Below are positions 1-5,495 of a stretch of DNA of 8,493 bases, one piece after another (the stretch's first letter is position 1; every line of letters starts with the position of its first letter). This stretch comes from CAZTWC01 sp964617105 [NCBI: uncultured Myxococcia bacterium] (lineage in GTDB: Bacteria > CAZTWC01). The position numbers and the translations under genes were made by a program. The stretch covers positions 2,181 through 10,673 of the forward strand of contig CAZTWC010000102.1 in assembly GCA_964617105.1 (NCBI GenBank), read 5' to 3'. Below the pieces are notes generated by a model. It was not told the DNA's origin. It worked only from the letters and a program-made list of their open reading frames with translations, and did no database searches.

Positions 1-1
1 G

Positions 2-757
2 GGGGACAACTACAACCTGTTTATCTCCAAAGTAGGGGCTATTACTAAAGACAAACACGCCGATGGACAGCCTTTCTGGTCTCCGGATGGTAAAAAAATC
101 GTCTTTGTATCCGGCAGAAGCGGCAACGGCGATCTCTACCTGCTCAATACTTTTAATTTAGAGAAAGGTGTTAGGCGGCTCACATTTTCTGATAATAAAT
201 CGGAATTGTTTCCGGTTTTTTCACCTGACAGTAAGCAAGTGGCTTTTATGGTCCACTCCAACCAGGGAGACAATATCTATCTACTCCCCGATCTATTAAA
301 ACCCAAAAATGTAAAACGTCTTACTTTTTCAAACTCCACCTACACCAATCCCTCCTGGTCACCAGATGGAAAACGGATCGCCTTTTTTAGCCGCAAATCG
401 AAAACCAATACTCAAGAGATAGTTATCTATAACCTGGCCTCTGGCAAGAGTTATCCTGTTGCCAGAGGAGTGGTGAATAGTGAACGCAGAGGCCCCAGTT
501 GGGGACCAAATGGAAAAAAAATATTTTATATTGCCAAAAGCAAAGAGTTCAACAATCCTATTAAAGTTGTGGATATCAAGTCGGGGAAAAATAGTTTGAT
601 CTCTACCGATACTCTCTTGAATGCGGATTTAGATCTAGTGCAAGATCCACAGAAAAACGTTATTCTGGCCTTCACTGCCCAGGGCAGAAAAGGAGATAAA
701 AACAAACGCTGGAGAAAAGTATATATTTTTCCGGTAAACCGCAATATTTTAAAATAA
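2..757 (+). CDS. TolB-like PD40 beta-propeller protein, 5'-truncated by window edge
   Basis: The reading frame is open from the left edge, so the true start and any signal peptide are outside the window; the TTG at 206 is an internal Leu codon, not a start. The 251 visible residues contain four PD40/WD40-like propeller blades, each marked by a W/F-S-P-D-G type turn: WSPDG at residue 26, FSPDS at 73, WSPDG at 119 and WGPNG at 167. Spacing is 46-48 residues, each turn followed by a hydrophobic strand such as KKIVFVS or KRIAFFS. This is the hallmark of the C-terminal propeller of TolB and its paralogues, which are periplasmic and act as protein-interaction platforms. The last 50 residues are basic and lack a clear blade. 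The stop lies two bases before the next ATG, so the genes are probably co-translated. With PEGA and FHA neighbours rather than tolA/pal, this is more likely a TolB paralogue serving this gene cluster than the Tol-Pal TolB itself. Confidence 0.85.
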   Translation, partial: GDNYNLFISKVGAITKDKHADGQPFWSPDGKKIVFVSGRSGNGDLYLLNTFNLEKGVRRLTFSDNKSELFPVFSPDSKQVAFMVHSNQGDNIYLLPDLLKPKNVKRLTFSNSTYTNPSWSPDGKRIAFFSRKSKTNTQEIVIYNLASGKSYPVARGVVNSERRGPSWGPNGKKIFYIAKSKEFNNPIKVVDIKSGKNSLISTDTLLNADLDLVQDPQKNVILAFTAQGRKGDKNKRWRKVYIFPVNRNILK

Positions 758-759
758 AC

Positions 760-2262
760 ATGCGTGTTAATGTTAATATTTACATCATCCTGCTCCTTGT
801 TATTTTTCTGCATAAAGCGGTAGCATGCTGGGCAGAAGATAGGACCCCACAAGGGATCGCCGCCATGGTGATCAGCCAGGATTTAAAAAAATCAAACTAC
901 AGCCATAAAACCGCTGCCCTTATGGATTTAACTCTTAGTCGTTACCTGGAAAAAGGGGTGGATAAAACCCGGTTTTATATCTTCAATTGGCAGGAATACT
1001 TCTCTGGCTCTCTGCCTAAAAGTTGCCATCTGCGAATAAAAAACGGGAAAAAAAGTTTGCAGGAGGGAATCTCATTACTCAATAAAAACAACTTTCAACC
1101 GGCAAAAAATAAATTATACAAGGCCAAATTTTACTTTCGCAACTCTTTCTATTTTCTCACCAGCCTGGATATCTACCGAGATACAGTTCTCCATTTAGCC
1201 AGGGCCGAATATCTCCTGGGAAACGTGAATCAATCCGGCTATTTTTTGGCAAACTCCCTCAACCTGGATCCCAGTATGGAAACCTTTCCTGGCCCAAAGA
1301 TTGATAATAATTTCGCCGATCTGTTCCAGCAGGCCAGACTTTCGCGGCTGGGTAAAAAACGGATATCCTGGCAAATCAAGTGTAATCAAACCAATGTACA
1401 AATTTATCTGAACACCAAATTTGTCGGCTTGTGTCCCCAAAAACTCGAAAGTGTTCCCCTGGGAATTCATTTTATCTCTGCTTATAAAACCGGGTTTAAA
1501 AAATGGGGAAGAGCACAGGAGTTAAAAGATAACCTCAACCCTAATACGATTTCGGTTGATCTGCAAAAAGGTTCTCGTTACCAATCATTTCAAGAGATTG
1601 CCAACCTGGGAGATAAAAATGATCGCTTATTTATTCTGAATAAGTTGCGGCAGTTGGCGAGTAAACTAGACGTAAAATTGCTAATGCTTTTCTATTTGTC
1701 TGAAAACCTTAACCGAGGAAAAATTAAAAGCATTATCTATCGGCTCGACAAAACCGAAATATTCATCCAGGCAAATAAAAATTATTATTTCGGCCAAAAA
1801 AACAAAAAGCCTGAAGAATCTTTTTCTCATATTGCTGCTGCTATTGAAACGCATCTTCCAGATCTCCTTGATATCGATTACCTCCCCATCCTTTCATCAA
1901 CAATAAATGCCAAGTACAACCCTCCATCAATAGTCTTGAAGAGATTGCCTGAACAGGAACTCTTTTCTGATAAAGAGGAAAAAGATATAGAAAAAGAGAT
2001 AGAGATAGAAGATTTACCGGTTATCACTTTGGATGAGTTGCTGAAAAAGCCTGGGAATCTGCTGCCAGACTCAAAAGTTGATAAAATCAAAACTGTGGAT
2101 ATAATAAAGGCAACACCTGAGACATTACAAACTGAACAAAATAAAGAAAAAACTAAAGAAAAATCTAAACGTCCAAAAGAAGCAGGGAAAAAAATCAAGA
2201 TGGATTTGGAAGACGATCTTGTTGAAGGCAAAAAAATAATCCAAGGATCAATGGACGAATAA
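760..2262 (+). CDS. Exported PEGA-domain protein with TPR-like region and charged C-terminal tail
   Basis: This 500-residue protein has an N-terminal export signal: a basic start, then a hydrophobic stretch at about residues 7-17. Cleavage could be by signal peptidase I after CWA (residue 25) or by lipoprotein processing at Cys23 (AVAC, a weak lipobox). Residues 30-85 are alpha/beta with no recognised motif. Residues about 97-195 are helical and TPR-like, with Ala/Leu/Tyr-spaced helices ending in a L-D-P turn (169-171). Residues about 202-270 match a PEGA domain: a strand with VQIYLNTKFVG, the G-x-C-P turn where most family members have G-x-T-P, then VPLGIHFISAYKTGF. Residues 275-375 look like a small alpha/beta domain that often follows PEGA in myxobacterial-type proteins. 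From about 400 the chain is Lys/Glu-rich, low in complexity and probably disordered. PEGA domains are thought to bind surface or cell-wall partners, but no enzymatic activity is implied. No Shine-Dalgarno sequence is seen before the ATG, so translation probably depends on coupling to the gene two bases upstream. Confidence 0.8.
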   Translation: MRVNVNIYIILLLVIFLHKAVACWAEDRTPQGIAAMVISQDLKKSNYSHKTAALMDLTLSRYLEKGVDKTRFYIFNWQEYFSGSLPKSCHLRIKNGKKSLQEGISLLNKNNFQPAKNKLYKAKFYFRNSFYFLTSLDIYRDTVLHLARAEYLLGNVNQSGYFLANSLNLDPSMETFPGPKIDNNFADLFQQARLSRLGKKRISWQIKCNQTNVQIYLNTKFVGLCPQKLESVPLGIHFISAYKTGFKKWGRAQELKDNLNPNTISVDLQKGSRYQSFQEIANLGDKNDRLFILNKLRQLASKLDVKLLMLFYLSENLNRGKIKSIIYRLDKTEIFIQANKNYYFGQKNKKPEESFSHIAAAIETHLPDLLDIDYLPILSSTINAKYNPPSIVLKRLPEQELFSDKEEKDIEKEIEIEDLPVITLDELLKKPGNLLPDSKVDKIKTVDIIKATPETLQTEQNKEKTKEKSKRPKEAGKKIKMDLEDDLVEGKKIIQGSMDE

Positions 2263-2266
2263 TAGA

Positions 2267-2271
2267 CGGAG
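2267..2271 (+). promoter_or_regulatory. Ribosome binding site of the FHA-TPR gene
   Basis: CGGAG, containing the Shine-Dalgarno core GGAG, ends seven bases before the ATG at 2279. It lies in the 16-base gap after the preceding stop codon and supports that start. It is the only clear Shine-Dalgarno site at a gene junction in this window. Confidence 0.65.
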
Positions 2272-2278
2272 ATTACCT

Positions 2279-4066
2279 ATGAGTGGTGACCAATGTAATG
2301 ACAATGGCCACGATGGAGAAGACAGCCAGACCGACAAAACCCAGGTAATGGATCACAGTACCCCCAGGCCTCCTTCTGTGGAAATTATTAATGGGAGCCA
2401 AAAGGGAAAGAAATTTTCTCTGTCCATGGGAACCACCCTGTTTGGACGAGCCCTGGAGTGTGATGTGGTGTTGGCCGATGCCCAGGTGTCACGCCAACAC
2501 TTTCAAATTAAACGGGAACCAGCAGGTTGCAAACTGGAAGATAAAGGTAGCGGCAACGGCACAAAATTAAACAGGATAAAAGTGGATACAGTTTCCCTGA
2601 AGCATGGCGATCTAATCGAGATCGGTTCACTTAAAATAAAATATTTGGAACCGCTGCCGGTTAAGTTTGGAAAAGCCTCAGCCTCAACCTCAACCTCAAC
2701 CCGAGAAAAAAATACTGACGTTAGCAAGACAGTAATCATGGACACCTCCAAACTCTATCCTGCAATTGAGAAAAAAAAGAACGATACTTCCATTGTTCCA
2801 GTTCGCATCTTTGAGGTTGCCGGTCAAACAGAGAAAGAAGGGGAAGAAAAAAGCCCGGCACCAACTATTCGCAGTCCAAAGTCGGAAAAACGGTTGAAAA
2901 CAATCACTCTGATAGTGGGAATATTCTGTTTGCTAACCATGCTTCTGGCTATCAGCGGACCATCAAAAGAGGAGATATACACTGCTCACAAAACCAGGCT
3001 GCTGCAGCATGGCAATGATCTTTTTTTACAGGGTGTGGAACTGTATAAAAATAACAATCTGGATGAAAGCCTGAAACGGTTTGAAGCAGCGACCCAAATA
3101 ATTACCCACAGCCCTTTATTGGAAAGATACGTTAAAACAATTGGACTGGAGATAAAAAACCACAATGCCTATTTAGAAGGGTTGAAACACTTCCAAAATG
3201 GCGATAACCGAAAAGCCAAATTATTCCTCAGCCAGGTGGTAGCACCCAGCAGTTACTACCAAAAATGCCGCGATCTGATAAAAAAGATTGAAAATACTGA
3301 CCCATTTTTTCGTGGAGTTACCGCTTTTGACCAGGGTGATTATGGCACCGCACTAGAGGAGTTTGAGCAAATACCCCAGGATGAAATTGATAATGAGACC
3401 ACAAAATATATGGATATGGCCAAAATAGAGTTGTCTAAAGGTTGGGATAAAAAACTGAATGGCAAGGGCAAAACCTTGCGCAAGAGTAATGATGCCAGAG
3501 TTAAAAAAGCATTGGGGTATTATGCTGGCGGTAATTTAAGAAAAACCCTGCGGGTTATAAATAAAATCTATCAAACTACCAAAAACTATTCAAGCCGGCG
3601 CAAAATAAACAGTCTTATCGAAAAACTGGAGATTTTTGATAGACAATACAACCGGGGCCTGATGAACGTAACTAAAAACAATTATAATGACGCCATCGAT
3701 AACCTGGAACAGGCTCGCAAATATGACCGTCAAATTTTACCCGGCCAAAAGAGTACTTTTACCGGCAAAATAGACCGGAAACTCGGGGAGATGTATTTTC
3801 TACGCGGTATAGCAGCGTTTAAAAATAACAAATTAAGTCCCGCTTACCTGGCCTGGCAAAAATCTTTGGGATACAATCCCCGCTTAAAAAAAAGCAAAGA
3901 ACGGCTGCAAAAACTGGAAAAAGAGGCCCAACGACTGTATTTGGACGGCTATATCCTGCGCAACCTCGATCCAAAAGCCGCCCAAAAAAAATGGAAAACT
4001 GTAATAGAGATAGTCCCGCCCTCCAATGAATGGTACCAAAAAGTTAAAAAACAATTGGCGCCTTAA
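2279..4066 (+). CDS. FHA domain - transmembrane - TPR-like envelope protein
   Basis: This 595-residue protein spans the inner membrane. An acidic N-terminal stretch (1-30) leads into a forkhead-associated domain (about 33-125) with the full phosphothreonine-binding signature: Gly56-Arg57, Ser71-Arg72-x-His74, and Gly92-Asn93-Gly94-Thr95 followed by Asn98. A low-complexity Ser/Thr/Lys/Glu linker (about 130-205) follows, including an A-S-A-S-T-S-T-S-T run. One membrane span lies at about 207-227, preceded by KSEKRLK, which by the positive-inside rule puts the FHA domain in the cytoplasm. Residues 235-595 are helical, with repeated TPR-like pairs recognisable at F249-A271, Y298-V320, F344-I365, Y458-A479 and Y506-L530 (patterns such as G-x-x-x-[YF]-x-x-[GN]-[ND]-[YL]-x-x-A/S). 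They would lie in the periplasm, where the TolB-like and PEGA proteins are expected. The motif K-T-x-x-M-D-x-S occurs at 20-27 and 150-157. The FHA-membrane-periplasm layout recalls gliding-motility and secretion scaffold proteins, but I cannot assign it to a named system. Confidence 0.88.
   Translation: MSGDQCNDNGHDGEDSQTDKTQVMDHSTPRPPSVEIINGSQKGKKFSLSMGTTLFGRALECDVVLADAQVSRQHFQIKREPAGCKLEDKGSGNGTKLNRIKVDTVSLKHGDLIEIGSLKIKYLEPLPVKFGKASASTSTSTREKNTDVSKTVIMDTSKLYPAIEKKKNDTSIVPVRIFEVAGQTEKEGEEKSPAPTIRSPKSEKRLKTITLIVGIFCLLTMLLAISGPSKEEIYTAHKTRLLQHGNDLFLQGVELYKNNNLDESLKRFEAATQIITHSPLLERYVKTIGLEIKNHNAYLEGLKHFQNGDNRKAKLFLSQVVAPSSYYQKCRDLIKKIENTDPFFRGVTAFDQGDYGTALEEFEQIPQDEIDNETTKYMDMAKIELSKGWDKKLNGKGKTLRKSNDARVKKALGYYAGGNLRKTLRVINKIYQTTKNYSSRRKINSLIEKLEIFDRQYNRGLMNVTKNNYNDAIDNLEQARKYDRQILPGQKSTFTGKIDRKLGEMYFLRGIAAFKNNKLSPAYLAWQKSLGYNPRLKKSKERLQKLEKEAQRLYLDGYILRNLDPKAAQKKWKTVIEIVPPSNEWYQKVKKQLAP
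2675..2698 (+). repeat. Hexanucleotide tandem repeat inside the FHA protein linker
   Basis: Four tandem six-base units (GCCTCA, GCCTCA, ACCTCA, ACCTCA), with a partial fifth (ACC), encode the Ala-Ser/Thr-Ser run at residues 133-141. It lies in the predicted disordered linker between the FHA domain and the membrane span. Because the unit is a multiple of three, gain or loss of copies would change linker length without shifting the frame. Confidence 0.8.
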
Positions 4067-4087
4067 AAGATTCGGAATGGGGTGGTT

Positions 4088-5494
4088 TCAGAACAAATCC
4101 TTTACGCCCATGGAAAAGATAATAGCATATATGTTATAGATTCCATCGTTTTGGATTGGTCTGCCCCGGGGATTTTCCTCTTTATAGGTGGGGTTTATTG
4201 ATTTGAAAATACCATTATTTACTATTTTTTCGGGGTAATAGATAAATTGAAGTCCAAAAATCAGGCTGGTCTGGTTTAAGCGAATTCCGGTCCCCATTGA
4301 GCCCCAATATTTATTTCCATCTGCCAGTTGGATAGAGATTGTTTCATCAGGCAAGGCTGAGGTTTCAAACCCAACTCCGTAATACAAATCAAATTGTTGA
4401 TTTATTACCTGCTTAGCTCCAACTCTTATGGAATGAGTATTCTGACCGTTTTTTTGAATCTTTTGATCTCCCATAACGTATTTTTCCAACCCAATGGGAT
4501 TCTTAATAATAATCTCCTCATCTTTTAATAAAATTTCCCGGTGCATTGACCAGGCTTCAAATACATACACCATCTCTACCGAGATATTGGTGCTTAATGC
4601 TTTAGATATCCCCAAATTTATGGTCCATGGAAACTGGGTCTGAAACCGGCATTTTCCAGGCGGCTCTCCCTCTTGTCCAGGAAACCTGGTGGAATTAAAA
4701 AAGTAATGCGCACTTTTTTGAAATTGAACTTCTCCGGGAGCATCCAAAGCAAAAGGCGCTTCAAAGGATAGGGCAAAATTAAACCCTGCCATCTCTTTTA
4801 TCCACAAACCCAACTGCCACCTGGGGATAAAAAACTGTGACGCTCTAATCTGGGCATAGTGATCATAATCACGATTTTCAGCAATCTGGATGGGCCTGAC
4901 TCCCAACTCTCCGGAAACGGCCTGGTCAATATCCACGACAAAATGAGAAAAGCCAAAGGCGGCCCCAAATCTGAATTTGGGACTTATTCTATAGGCTGCC
5001 TGAAAAAAGGTGTTGAGCAAATAACTCTCATCTCTAACTAAAACGTAGCGCCCCGGTCCTTTGGGATTATATTTACGCATGGTGCCATAGGGTGTAAAAA
5101 ACGCAAACCCCAGAGAGAGGTCGTCTTTTACATTATAATTTAAATAGAGAGCCGGAGCCATTAAAGGCAAGTTGGAATTTGTAACCCGGGGATATGATTT
5201 ATCTAAAAGATTTTCTGAAGCCAGATCCTGATTGCTATCTCTTTGGGAAAAAGCATTTTGCCTTTTAAAACCAATCCTTTTATAAATAATTCCCACATCC
5301 AGGTGCCAATTAAAACCTTTCTCAAAACTAAGGGTGCCTGGATTTATTACCATAGACTCCAAGGTTACCGGATCTGCGATTCCGGTTCCTCCTTTGGCAA
5401 TTGAACCTGCTCCCCTGACCGGTAAAAAATAACCTCCAGCCCAGAGGGGGCTAGAGAACAATACTACTAGAATAAAAACTATATTTTTTAACAT
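4088..5494 (-). CDS. OmpP1/FadL-family outer-membrane beta-barrel protein
   Basis: This 468-residue protein is close to the usual length of FadL-type channels, which carry long-chain fatty acids or other hydrophobic molecules across the outer membrane. A signal peptide (residues 1-19, hydrophobic core VFILVVLFS, likely cleavage after PLWA) is followed by the family's N-terminal block: GAGSIAKGGTGIADPVTLES, then an N-P-G-T-L turn at 51-55 where N-P-A-G-L is usual. LMAPALYLNYNVKDDLSLGF (111-130) is a typical barrel strand pair, and FTPYGT (133-138) corresponds to the conserved P-x-G segment. Alternating aromatic strands continue to the C-terminus, which ends in Phe as expected for barrel assembly. 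One cysteine (282) lies in a Gly/Pro-rich loop. The start is one base after the stop of the upstream large gene, with only a weak AGAAGA-like ribosome site, so translation is probably coupled. The substrate cannot be read from sequence. Confidence 0.85.
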   Translation of the reverse strand: MLKNIVFILVVLFSSPLWAGGYFLPVRGAGSIAKGGTGIADPVTLESMVINPGTLSFEKGFNWHLDVGIIYKRIGFKRQNAFSQRDSNQDLASENLLDKSYPRVTNSNLPLMAPALYLNYNVKDDLSLGFAFFTPYGTMRKYNPKGPGRYVLVRDESYLLNTFFQAAYRISPKFRFGAAFGFSHFVVDIDQAVSGELGVRPIQIAENRDYDHYAQIRASQFFIPRWQLGLWIKEMAGFNFALSFEAPFALDAPGEVQFQKSAHYFFNSTRFPGQEGEPPGKCRFQTQFPWTINLGISKALSTNISVEMVYVFEAWSMHREILLKDEEIIIKNPIGLEKYVMGDQKIQKNGQNTHSIRVGAKQVINQQFDLYYGVGFETSALPDETISIQLADGNKYWGSMGTGIRLNQTSLIFGLQFIYYPEKIVNNGIFKSINPTYKEENPRGRPIQNDGIYNIYAIIFSMGVKDLF

Positions 5495-5495
5495 A

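Noticed and set aside
206-208. TTG as start of the first gene
   Set aside because: The same frame continues to the left edge and encodes a complete additional PD40 blade (WSPDG at residue 26), so the gene begins outside the window.
526-852. Open frame of 108 codons on the - strand
   Set aside because: It overlaps the TolB-like gene and the start of the PEGA gene, both with clear domain or signal features, and its translation has no recognisable motif.
1195-1470. Open frame of 91 codons on the - strand
   Set aside because: It lies wholly opposite the TPR-like and PEGA regions of a supported gene; no motif and no independent ribosome site.
1878-2231. Open frame of 117 codons on the - strand, Ser/Phe-rich
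   Set aside because: Its Ser/Phe richness is simply the antisense of the Lys/Glu-rich tail of the PEGA gene.
2503-2751. Open frame of 82 codons on the - strand with a V-E-V-E-A-E-A run
   Set aside because: The run is the reverse complement of the hexamer repeat inside the FHA gene; a shadow frame.
3984-3991. A8 run in the FHA gene as a possible programmed frameshift site (a similar run at 2771-2778)
   Set aside because: The frame continues normally through both runs, no alternative frame extends usefully, and A-runs are common here because Lys codons are abundant.
4056-4062. GGCGCC palindrome near the operon junction as a terminator stem
   Set aside because: It has no loop, is only six bases long, lies at the end of the coding region and is not followed by a T-run.
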